From assembly GCA_050260275.1 (NCBI GenBank), contig JBLNBX010000137.1, forward strand, positions 1 to 26,190: a DNA stretch of 26,190 nt, written 5' to 3'. This DNA comes from DATMXS01 sp050260275 (lineage in GTDB: Bacteria; Acidobacteriota; Terriglobia; Bryobacterales; Bryobacteraceae). The notes below the pieces were generated by a model, which saw only the letters and a list, made by a program, of their open reading frames with translations, ran no database searches and had not been told where the DNA came from. Below are positions 14,711 to 21,602 of the stretch, one piece after another. A program made the translations under genes and the position numbers. The stretch's first letter is position 1; each line of letters opens with the position of its first letter.

Positions 14711-15351
14711 GACACCTTGCGATGGCACTGCTGCTGGTGGCCGCGGCCATTCCCGCCGCCGAGCAGCGCGATTTCCTCTCCACCGACGAAGCGGACCAGA
14801 TACGCCTCGCGCAGGAACCGAACGAGCGGTTGATCACTTACCTGAAGTTCGCCCGGCAGCGGCTGGACCTGATCACGCAGCTCTCCAAGGAACAGCGCGA
14901 CGGCCGCGCGGCGCTGATGCACGATTTGATCGAGCAGTACACCGATATCATCGACGCCATCGATACCGTTGCCGACCTGGCGCTGGCGAAGAAGACCGAC
15001 ATCTCAAAGGGCATGCAGGCTGTGGCCGAAGCCGAGAAGGAGTTTCTTGCGTCGTTGCGCTCGCTGCGGGAGAGCGAACCGGCTGATCTCGAGAAGTACG
15101 AGTTTGTTCTCGACCAGGCCATAGAGACAACCAGCGACAGCTACGAAGCCGCTAACGAAGACCTCGGCAAGCGCGGCGAGGAGGCCATCGCTCGCGAGCA
15201 GCGCGAGAAGAAGCGCACCGAGGCGCTGATGCAGCCGAAGGACCTGGAAACAAAGCGCGCCGGGGAGGCGAAGCGCGCCGAGGAAGAAAAGCAGCGGGCC
15301 AAGCGGCCCACCCTCCTGAAGCCGGGCGAGTCGGTGAAGAAGTATCGGTAA
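14707..15351 (+). CDS. Exported helical, charge-rich protein
   Basis: A 214-residue protein starting at a GTG that overlaps the previous stop (GTGA, four bases). It has a signal peptide (MRHLAMALLLVAAAIPAAEQ), a long helical middle including FARQRLDLITQLSKEQRDG and LIEQYTDIIDAIDTVADLAL, and a very charged Lys/Arg/Glu C-terminal helix (about 155-200) ending PTLLKPGESVKKYR. The preceding protein shares the helical, small-exported style, so the two may be paralogous or partners. Not recognised beyond that; operon membership with the TPR protein is well supported by the overlap. Confidence 0.75.
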   Translation: MRHLAMALLLVAAAIPAAEQRDFLSTDEADQIRLAQEPNERLITYLKFARQRLDLITQLSKEQRDGRAALMHDLIEQYTDIIDAIDTVADLALAKKTDISKGMQAVAEAEKEFLASLRSLRESEPADLEKYEFVLDQAIETTSDSYEAANEDLGKRGEEAIAREQREKKRTEALMQPKDLETKRAGEAKRAEEEKQRAKRPTLLKPGESVKKYR

Positions 15352-15356
15352 ACGGC

Positions 15357-15399
15357 CGCGCCGGCCTGCGGCGCGCGTCCAAGTCTGGCCGTGCGCGCC
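15357..15399 (+). terminator. GC-rich hairpins after the helical-protein operon
   Basis: Two competing stems share one segment: 15357-15362 can pair with 15370-15375, or 15370-15376 with 15393-15399 (7 bp, plus a possible G-U pair). They lie between the operon's stop and the TonB receptor gene. No T-run follows, so termination is weak at best; the alternative pairing could also be an attenuator-like leader if transcription reads through. Confidence 0.3.
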
Positions 15400-15437
15400 C
15401 CGGAGTCGCCTGCGTAACACGATTTAGAGAAATGTGC

Positions 15438-15443
15438 TACGCT
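15438..15443 (+). promoter_or_regulatory. TACGCT -10-like box before the TonB receptor gene
   Basis: TACGCT is followed by exactly 7 nt and then the ATG at 15451, with no Shine-Dalgarno site, which is the spacing expected for a leaderless transcript. No convincing -35 hexamer is seen. Confidence 0.35.
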
Positions 15444-15450
15444 TGACTCC

Positions 15451-17319
15451 ATGATCTCCACGATCGCACTCGCGTTTGCGTGCGCCGCTCTCGCGATTTC
15501 GGGCGACAGCGCGCCGGAGCAGCCGCCTGCTGGCGGCAGCGCGCTGCAGGAGGAGGAATCCGGATCGCCCGAACCGGTGAAATCGATCCCTGAAATCGAG
15601 CCCCTGCACACAGTCATTCACGTTGTTTCCCGCCCGGACGCGGTTGCACAGGAAACCGTAGCAACGGCACGCGAAATAGAGCCGACTGGCGCGCGAACGG
15701 TGCTTGACGCGGTAGCGTCGCTCGTACCCGGAGCGTTCGTAACCCGGCGCGGTGTGATGGGCTACGGCATCGCTACGAACGGAACTGGCGCCATATCGAT
15801 TCGTGGAGTCGGCGGCCAGCCGAATACCGGCGTGCTCGTCATCGTGGACGGGCGGCCCGATTTCCAGGGCCTGATGGGCCACCCGCTGCCGGATTTCTAC
15901 ACGCTGAGCGACGCGGCCGAGGTGAGCGTGATCGAAGGCCCGGCATCCGTTCTCTATGGCAGCAATGCGATGGGCGGGGTGGTGGAGGTGAAGCCCGCCG
16001 AGCCCGTGAGAGGCATGGATACCCGCCTCACGACGGGATTGGGATCTTTCTTCACGGGCCAGCACCGGCTTTCGCACGGAGCAAGGTTCGACCGGTTCTT
16101 CTACTCGATAAACGGAGGCGTCTCGCACACCTCTGGCGACCGGCCCAGCTCGGCCTTCAGGAATCAGGACGGCACGGCCGCTATCGGATACGACCTCTCG
16201 GACAACTGGAAGACCTCGCTGCACGCGCGCTACGGCCACTTTTACGTGGAGGATCCGGGGCCAGTGACTGCGCCGCTCCATGGCAGCTTCGCAACAGTTG
16301 GCCGCGGCGGCTTCAGCGCGAATCTCGACAACTCGGGAAGCAACTACTGGGGCTATGCGCGCGTGTACTCGAGCCACGGGCGGCACGTCATCACGGACGG
16401 CTTCCGGTCCGTTGACCGCACGACCGGCGTGCGCATTGACGAAAGCTTTGCGGTCTCGCCAAACGTCATCCTTCAGGCGGGGACGGACATCGTGAACTAT
16501 GGCGGAAGGGCGCAGAACGTGAACACGGCGCTCGATTACGGCAGCCACGGCGCCACCTCGGCTGCCGGTTTCGCGCGGGCGCAGTGGGCGCCGGCGAGGG
16601 CGCTGCGAACGCACGCGGGCGTCCGGTACGAGCACAATACCATGTTCGGCGACATAGCGGTTCCGGAAGCCGGCGCGACTCTGGCCCTAGGACGGTACTC
16701 CGTGGCTGCCGCGGTGGGCAGGGGTTTCCGCAACCCGACCATCCGCGAGCTGTACCTGTTTCCCGCGCCCAACCCGCTGCTCCAGCCGGAGCGCCTGTGG
16801 AACTACCAGGTGAGCTTTCAGGCGCGGCCCGCGCAGGATCTCGCGCTGGCGACGACGCTCTTCTATGCGGACCTTTCGAACCTGATTGCGGTTACCGGGC
16901 GCTATCCGAACCTCGTGCTCGCGAATACAGGCCGCGCGTTGAACCGCGGCTTGGAAACCAGCGTGCGCTGGCGCCCGGCGCGGCGGCTGTCGCTGTACTC
17001 TGGCTACGCGTGGCTGCGCTCGACGAACCTTTCGCCGTACGTTCCGGAACATAAGCTCGACTGGAGCGTCCAGTTCGACGCGGGCAAGTTCTTTGTCCAC
17101 GCGGGCGCGACAACCGCGGGTTCGCGGTGGGCGGACGCCGCGCACCAGCAGAAGATGGAAAGCTACACCAACGCGACGGCGCGCATCACCGTGCCGGTGG
17201 GACGCCGCGCGAGCCTGTTCGTGCTGGTAGACAACCTGCTGAACCGGCGGTACGAGGTAGTTCAGGGCTACCCCATGCCGGGCACGAACGCCGCGGCGGG
17301 TGTGACGTTAGGTTTCTGA
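15451..17319 (+). CDS. TonB-dependent outer-membrane receptor
   Basis: A 622-residue TonB-dependent transporter. After a signal peptide (MISTIALAFACAALAISG) and an acidic/proline linker, the plug domain runs from about residue 52 to 190: TVIHVVSR may be the TonB box, then ISIRGVGGQPNTGVLVIVDG and VSVIEGPASVLYGSNAMGGV are classic plug motifs. The remainder is a beta-barrel with alternating strands, ending in the outer-membrane-type C-terminal phenylalanine (VTLGF). The length is like that of vitamin/metallophore receptors of the BtuB/CirA style rather than the much longer SusC or oligosaccharide types. It is the first of five overlapping genes (one-base TGATG overlap with the ECF S component), so it probably brings the ECF system's substrate across the outer membrane, using TonB energy. 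Confidence 0.93.
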   Translation: MISTIALAFACAALAISGDSAPEQPPAGGSALQEEESGSPEPVKSIPEIEPLHTVIHVVSRPDAVAQETVATAREIEPTGARTVLDAVASLVPGAFVTRRGVMGYGIATNGTGAISIRGVGGQPNTGVLVIVDGRPDFQGLMGHPLPDFYTLSDAAEVSVIEGPASVLYGSNAMGGVVEVKPAEPVRGMDTRLTTGLGSFFTGQHRLSHGARFDRFFYSINGGVSHTSGDRPSSAFRNQDGTAAIGYDLSDNWKTSLHARYGHFYVEDPGPVTAPLHGSFATVGRGGFSANLDNSGSNYWGYARVYSSHGRHVITDGFRSVDRTTGVRIDESFAVSPNVILQAGTDIVNYGGRAQNVNTALDYGSHGATSAAGFARAQWAPARALRTHAGVRYEHNTMFGDIAVPEAGATLALGRYSVAAAVGRGFRNPTIRELYLFPAPNPLLQPERLWNYQVSFQARPAQDLALATTLFYADLSNLIAVTGRYPNLVLANTGRALNRGLETSVRWRPARRLSLYSGYAWLRSTNLSPYVPEHKLDWSVQFDAGKFFVHAGATTAGSRWADAAHQQKMESYTNATARITVPVGRRASLFVLVDNLLNRRYEVVQGYPMPGTNAAAGVTLGF

Positions 17320-17846
17320 TGACAAATCTGCGCGCGATGGTCCTGAGCTCGGCGATGACGGCCGCGGCGCTCGTCCTGCCTCCCGCATTCCATGCGGCCG
17401 GCCTCGGCAGCCACTTCATGCCGCTGCTGCTGCCGCTTGTACTGAACGGGTTCCTGGTGCCAGTGCGATGGGCCGTGCTGGCAGGGGCCGTTGCGCCGCT
17501 GCTCTCGGCGCTGCTCACCGGAATGCCGCCGATCTTTCCGCCAATAGCGCTGTCGCTCGCAGCCGAGGGCGCGGTTCTGGGCGGCACCGCCGCTGCGCTC
17601 TATGGCGGCGGCCGGCGCAGCGTATGGACGGCGCTCGTACCTGCGATACTACTAGGGCGCGTGACCGCGTTCGCGGGCACGTGGCTTATTGCGCAGTCGT
17701 TCGCGCTGCCGGCCGCGCTTTCGGCGGGCGCGTCGGTTGCTCAAGGACTGCCGGGCGTCGCGCTGCAGCTTGTGGTTGTGCCGATCGCCGTTCGCGAGTT
17801 GCGGAAACGTCCCGGACTGCTATTCGAACATGAATCCGAGGCGTGA
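17319..17846 (+). CDS. ECF transporter S component, substrate unknown
   Basis: A 175-residue integral membrane protein with five or six hydrophobic segments, the size of ECF substrate-binding (S) subunits. The region HFMPLLLPLVLNGFLVPVRW and the following LTGMPPIFPP are like S components in which a conserved GMPP loop lies between helices; ALSLAAEGAVLGGTAAALYG fits the next helix pair. S components bind the vitamin or metal and pass it to the T/A module. The start is the ATG at 17319, sharing one base with the receptor's stop. The gene overlaps the methyltransferase start by 17 nt. The identification rests on size, topology, this motif and the adjacent T- and A-like genes; it is not strong enough to name the ligand. 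Confidence 0.75.
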   Translation: MTNLRAMVLSSAMTAAALVLPPAFHAAGLGSHFMPLLLPLVLNGFLVPVRWAVLAGAVAPLLSALLTGMPPIFPPIALSLAAEGAVLGGTAAALYGGGRRSVWTALVPAILLGRVTAFAGTWLIAQSFALPAALSAGASVAQGLPGVALQLVVVPIAVRELRKRPGLLFEHESEA

Positions 17847-18408
17847 GTATTTCGACAATCTGGCGCAGCAGTGGGACTCTCTGCCTTCGCCACCCGATGC
17901 CGCCGAGCGCGCCGCGCGCTTTGTGGCCGCGGCCGTGGACCTCACCGGAGGACGCGTGCTGGACGTAGGCTGCGGCACCGGCATCCTGAGGGAAGCGATG
18001 CCAGACGTGCGCCTGGTCGAGATGGATATCTCTGCGGCCATGCTTGCCGAGAACCGCCGCAAGCGCGACGGGAACGGCGCCGATTGGGTCTGTGCGGACG
18101 CTCTCCATCCGCCGTTCCGCGCCGCCTTCGATCGCGTGCTGTGCTATGGAGTCCTGCCGCACCTGGGCGATCCCCGGTGCGCGCTCGCCACGCTGCTAGA
18201 CTGCGTGCGCCCCGGAGGGGCCATCGCCGTAGGGCACATGATGTCGAGCGAGGAACTGAACGCGCTTCACGCCGGCCTCGAAGGACCCGTTGCGCACGAC
18301 CGTGCGGCCCCGGCAGAGGAGATCGCGCGTGTGCTGGAATCGCTCGGCGCACGAGTTGCGGCTGCCGAGGAACGTCCCGGCTGGTACTTCGTGCGCGCGG
18401 AGAAGTGA
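17830..18408 (+). CDS. Class I SAM-dependent methyltransferase
   Basis: A 192-residue small-molecule-type methyltransferase. Motif I is VLDVGCGTG (residues 43-51), motif II is the acidic end of strand 2 in VEMDIS (63-68), followed by ADWVCADALHPPF and a CYGVLPHLGDP motif IV region, and VRPGGAIAVGH as motif V/VI. The fold is a standard Rossmann-like Methyltransf_11/25 type. Position is the unusual point: it is inside a transporter operon, overlapping both neighbours, and co-translated with an ECF S and T protein. It may modify the transported compound or a pathway intermediate; the target cannot be inferred from the sequence. Confidence 0.9.
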   Translation: MNPRREYFDNLAQQWDSLPSPPDAAERAARFVAAAVDLTGGRVLDVGCGTGILREAMPDVRLVEMDISAAMLAENRRKRDGNGADWVCADALHPPFRAAFDRVLCYGVLPHLGDPRCALATLLDCVRPGGAIAVGHMMSSEELNALHAGLEGPVAHDRAAPAEEIARVLESLGARVAAAEERPGWYFVRAEK

Positions 18409-18797
18409 TGCGCCGCGCGTGGCCCGTGCTCGCCTTCGCCGGCGTGCTCGCGCTGTTCGAACGAGTCGCTGCGGGAAGATGGTCGCTCCTCGCGGTCTGG
18501 GTGCTCGTGGCGTTCGCGGTTAGCGCGGTGGTGGTCCGCCTGCTGCCGTGGCGGCGCCTTGCAGACCGCCTGGGCCCTCGCCCTGCGGTGCTGTATTTCA
18601 TCCTGGTGCGGCATTTCGCGGCGGTTCTCGCTGGCGAAACCGGCCGCACGTTCCGCGCGCGGAGGCTCAGCGTGACGCGGCGCTACGGCCCGGGCTGGTT
18701 CCGGTCGCTCGCATATGCGGCGGCTGCGGTGCTGCGCCGCGCCGTGATTCGCGCGGAGCGGCTGTACGCGGCGCTGGCCGTCCGGGGGCTCGAATGA
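18408..18797 (+). CDS. Very short ECF T-component-like membrane protein
   Basis: A 129-residue protein with two N-terminal hydrophobic helices (about 5-20 and 25-45), a possible third around LYFILVRHFAAVLAG, and a basic amphipathic C-terminus. The end, IRAERLYAALAVRGLE, resembles the coupling-helix A/V-R-G motif with which EcfT/CbiQ proteins contact the ATPase; an earlier RTFRARRLS may be the first coupling helix. Full T components are around 250 residues, so this is about half size and stops directly after the motif. It may be a real minimal T subunit or a truncated one. It overlaps the methyltransferase by one base (TGATG) and the ATPase by four (ATGA), so it is clearly translated with them. 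Confidence 0.7.
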   Translation: MRRAWPVLAFAGVLALFERVAAGRWSLLAVWVLVAFAVSAVVVRLLPWRRLADRLGPRPAVLYFILVRHFAAVLAGETGRTFRARRLSVTRRYGPGWFRSLAYAAAAVLRRAVIRAERLYAALAVRGLE

Positions 18798-19477
18798 GCG
18801 TCGAAGCGGCTGGCCTGTCGTTCGATTACAGCGGCCGCATTGTGCTGGACGGCGTGTCATTCTATGTCGGCTCCGGGGAGTCGGTAGCCGTCCTGGGCGC
18901 AAACGGGGCGGGCAAGAGCACGCTGCTGTGGTGCGTGCTGGGCCTGCTGAAGGCGCGCGGCACGGTTCGGCTGTTCGGCTCACGCCCTGACAGGAAGACG
19001 CTGGCGCGCTGCGGCGTGGTGTTTCAAAACCCCGAGGACCAGCTATTCATGCCCGCGATCCTCGACGATGTCGCCCTCGGGTTGCTTAACCGCGGGGCGA
19101 CGCGCGAAGAGGCCCGCGCCGCAGCCCTTGCAGCGCTGCGCGACGTCGGCCTTGAGAACTACGCGAGCGAACCGGCGGGGCGGCTCAGCCTGGGCCAGCG
19201 CAAGCGCGCGGCCATCGCCGTCGCCCTGGCTTCGCGCCCGGAGCTGCTCGTCATGGACGAGCCCACGGCCGAGCTCGACGGCCGCTCGGCGCGCGAACTT
19301 GCCGCATCGCTCAACCGGCTGGCCGTCACGAAGCTCGTCGCAAGCCACGATCTTCAGTTCGTCGGTCGCACCGCGCAGCGAGTCATCGTCCTAGACGGCG
19401 GGCGGATCGCACGGCAGGGACCCACGGACGAGATACTCAGCGACCGGGGGCTGCTCGAAGCCTCGGGGCTGGCTTAG
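18794..19477 (+). CDS. ECF/Co-Ni-type ABC transporter ATPase
   Basis: A 227-residue ABC ATPase of the EcfA/CbiO type. Walker A is GANGAGKST (35-43); the Q-loop reads VVFQNPEDQLF, the FQNPxDQ form typical of ECF ATPases; signature LSLGQRKRAA (131-140); Walker B LLVMDEP (151-157); switch histidine in ASHD (H185). Only one ATPase gene is present, so it would act as a homodimer or with another gene elsewhere. It ends the five-gene operon, and its ATG overlaps the EcfT-like stop (ATGA). With the S and T proteins and the TonB receptor it makes a full uptake route. Confidence 0.93.
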   Translation: MSVEAAGLSFDYSGRIVLDGVSFYVGSGESVAVLGANGAGKSTLLWCVLGLLKARGTVRLFGSRPDRKTLARCGVVFQNPEDQLFMPAILDDVALGLLNRGATREEARAAALAALRDVGLENYASEPAGRLSLGQRKRAAIAVALASRPELLVMDEPTAELDGRSARELAASLNRLAVTKLVASHDLQFVGRTAQRVIVLDGGRIARQGPTDEILSDRGLLEASGLA

Positions 19478-19515
19478 GGCGGACAGATCGCCGTTCCCAT
19501 CTGACGCGATGGCGC

Positions 19516-20880
19516 ATGACCTTGGTTATGGTACCAGGGCGGTTCGCTCTAGACTCGAAAACCCGAGTAAAATTAGGAGGTTACGGAGCACCGGATTTGT
19601 CCGCGTTTGAGCTCGTACGCCCCTACCTTCGGTGGCTCTATCTGAGCCTGGATCCATCCCGGCGGCCTGGGTATTTCTCCGCCTGCTGGCGCGTGCCCCC
19701 TGCCAAACTGGACGAGTTTGATTTCCCGGCACCCAACGATGGCCGGTGCGATTTTCTGCTGTTTCCGATGACGGACTGGCACACGCGTGTCCAGCGGACT
19801 CACCACCTCGCCCTGGGGCTGGCCGCGCGCGGCCACCGCTGTTTCTGGTTCAACCCGCATCTGGGGTGCGAGTACAGGCTGCCGTATCTGCTCGATCCGC
19901 ATCCGCGAGTAGGCGCTCTGGCCGACGGCATACACGAGGTTCACGTGCACCTTCCGCGCGAGCACGCCTATCACCGGCGGCTGCTGCGCAGCAGCGAGTC
20001 GATGGCGGTAGCTTCCGCCGCGACGGAGCTGGCCGCGGCGGCAGACATACGCTGCGCGGTTCAGATGGTCGGGCTGCCCATCTGGATGGAGACCGCCATC
20101 GCGCTGCGGGAGCGGTTCGGATTTCCGATCGTGTACGACTGCCACGATTACCTCCGCGGCTTCCGCAACGTATCGGGCGCAATCGCGGATGCGGAACCGG
20201 CCGCTCTCGAGGCGGCCGACCTGATCCTGTTTTCGGCCGACCGGCTCATGCGCATGACCCTCGAGCGCCAACCGGGACTCGCCGGAAAGTGCATTCTGGT
20301 GCGCAACGCTGCGGAGTCGCAGCTATTCGCTGCGCCCGCTGCCAATGCCTTGAGGAACGGAACGGTGGTGGGCTATGCCGGCGCGCTCGACCACTGGTTC
20401 GACATTGAATGCATCCAGATCGCCGCGCGCGATCACCCCAACTGGACATTCATGTTTGCCGGGCGCGTCGAAGACCGCCGCATCCTTGCGCTCAAAGCGC
20501 TGCCCAACGTGCGTCTCTTCGGAGAGCTGCAGTACGAGGAGATCCCCGGGTTCCTCGCGTGCGTCGACGTAGGGATCATTCCGTTCGAGATCTCCGAGCT
20601 GACGTTGTCGACCAACCCGATCAAGCTATACGAGTACTTCAGCCTCGGGTTGCCCGTGGTTGGTTCGCGCCTGCCGGAGGTCGAGGTTTTCGACGATCTG
20701 GTTTACCTGGCTGGATCACCGGAGGAGTTCTCGCGCCAGCTCGAGCGCGCTGCCGCCGAGGATGACGTGGCCAAGCGGCGCCGGCGCATCGAGATCGCCC
20801 GCAACGAGAGCTGGGACTCGCGCGTTAGGGCGATCCTGGACGGTATCGACAAGCTCTACCCTGTGGCAGCGCCGGCCTGA
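19516..20880 (+). CDS. GT4-type glycosyltransferase
   Basis: A 454-residue glycosyltransferase of the GT-B fold. It has CDFLLFPMTDWHTRVQRTHH (about residues 78-97), the opening of the N-terminal Rossmann domain, VVGYAGALDHWFD at the start of the C-terminal domain, and LSTNPIKLYEYFSLGLPVVG, the region with the acidic/Tyr-Glu motif that holds the sugar nucleotide. It probably adds a sugar to a surface polysaccharide. The start is uncertain: the ATG at 19516 has no good ribosome binding site, and the first 75 residues lie before the usual fold. A TAAAAT/AGGAGG pair at 19568-19580 lies inside the gene without a start codon at the right distance. It ends convergently with the GT2 gene, overlapping it by 25 nt. 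Confidence 0.88.
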   Translation: MTLVMVPGRFALDSKTRVKLGGYGAPDLSAFELVRPYLRWLYLSLDPSRRPGYFSACWRVPPAKLDEFDFPAPNDGRCDFLLFPMTDWHTRVQRTHHLALGLAARGHRCFWFNPHLGCEYRLPYLLDPHPRVGALADGIHEVHVHLPREHAYHRRLLRSSESMAVASAATELAAAADIRCAVQMVGLPIWMETAIALRERFGFPIVYDCHDYLRGFRNVSGAIADAEPAALEAADLILFSADRLMRMTLERQPGLAGKCILVRNAAESQLFAAPAANALRNGTVVGYAGALDHWFDIECIQIAARDHPNWTFMFAGRVEDRRILALKALPNVRLFGELQYEEIPGFLACVDVGIIPFEISELTLSTNPIKLYEYFSLGLPVVGSRLPEVEVFDDLVYLAGSPEEFSRQLERAAAEDDVAKRRRRIEIARNESWDSRVRAILDGIDKLYPVAAPA

Positions 20881-21602
20881 GCCTCGGGCATCCGGCGGAA
20901 TCTCCTGAAGCGGTAGCGCAGGATCAGGGCCACCATTCTCAGGCCCAAAACAAAAGCCGTGCGAGGGTTGCCGGTGATCTTCGACTCGCCCACGCGCGTC
21001 CCGTACATAACCGGGATCTCCACGCAGCGAAAACCGAGCCGCACGGCGGTGATGATCAACTCTGGCGAGAGCCTGGCATCGCCCACCTCGAGCAGCGGCA
21101 GAATCTGCCGCAGCGCGGGCCGGGTGATGAGCTTGTACGTGCAGCCGACGTCGGTCAGGCACGGGCCGTTGTGGACGTACTCCAGCAGCTTCGCCACGGC
21201 GCAGTTGCCGTAGCGGAGAAACGTGCCCATATTCGAGCCCGACCAAATGCACGTCTTGGACGTGCGGGTCCCGAAAATCACGTCGAAGTCGCCGGAATAG
21301 GCGAGGAATTTGTGGATATCGCCGGGAGAGAACGTGGAGTCCGACTCAACCAGTATGATGAGGTCGCCGTCCGCGGCTGCCAGCGCTGCGCGGCATGCAT
21401 ACCCGTAGCCGCGGCGCTCCTCCCTGACAACACGCGCGCCGGCGAACGCCGCCTTCGCTCCTGTTCCATCGGAACTGGCGTTGTCGGCAACAACAACCTC
21501 ATCGACCTCCGGCACGTCCAGAAAGCCGCGCACGACGGACTCGATGCCGGCCGCCTCGTTCAAGGCGGGCATCACTACGCTGACTCTTCGGCCCTTGTAC
21601 AT
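20856..21602 (-). CDS. GT2 family glycosyltransferase
   Basis: A 248-residue GT-A enzyme. The start at 21602 gives MYKGRRVSVVMPALNEAAG, the standard GT2 opening; VVVADNASSDGTG, then GDLIILVESDSTFSPGD holds the metal-binding acidic triad in an ESD form (rather than DxD). The rest, including LTDVGCTYKLITRPAL and EIPVMYGTRVGESKITG, resembles polyprenyl-phosphate sugar transferases such as dolichol-phosphate-mannose-synthase-like proteins; no membrane domain follows. It may load a lipid carrier or extend a glycan. The stop lies inside the end of the convergent GT4 gene, and its start overlaps the epimerase's end by 28 nt, so it is read together with the epimerase. Confidence 0.92.
   Translation of the reverse strand: MYKGRRVSVVMPALNEAAGIESVVRGFLDVPEVDEVVVADNASSDGTGAKAAFAGARVVREERRGYGYACRAALAAADGDLIILVESDSTFSPGDIHKFLAYSGDFDVIFGTRTSKTCIWSGSNMGTFLRYGNCAVAKLLEYVHNGPCLTDVGCTYKLITRPALRQILPLLEVGDARLSPELIITAVRLGFRCVEIPVMYGTRVGESKITGNPRTAFVLGLRMVALILRYRFRRFRRMPEAQAGAATG

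Noticed and set aside
15352..15450. A cobalamin or other riboswitch before the TonB/ECF operon
   Set aside because: Only 99 nt, with no B12-box-like sequence and no other known riboswitch core seen.
15424..16635. A 403-codon minus-strand frame opposite the TonB receptor
   Set aside because: Arg/Val/Ala-rich antisense frame; the plus strand has plug and barrel motifs.
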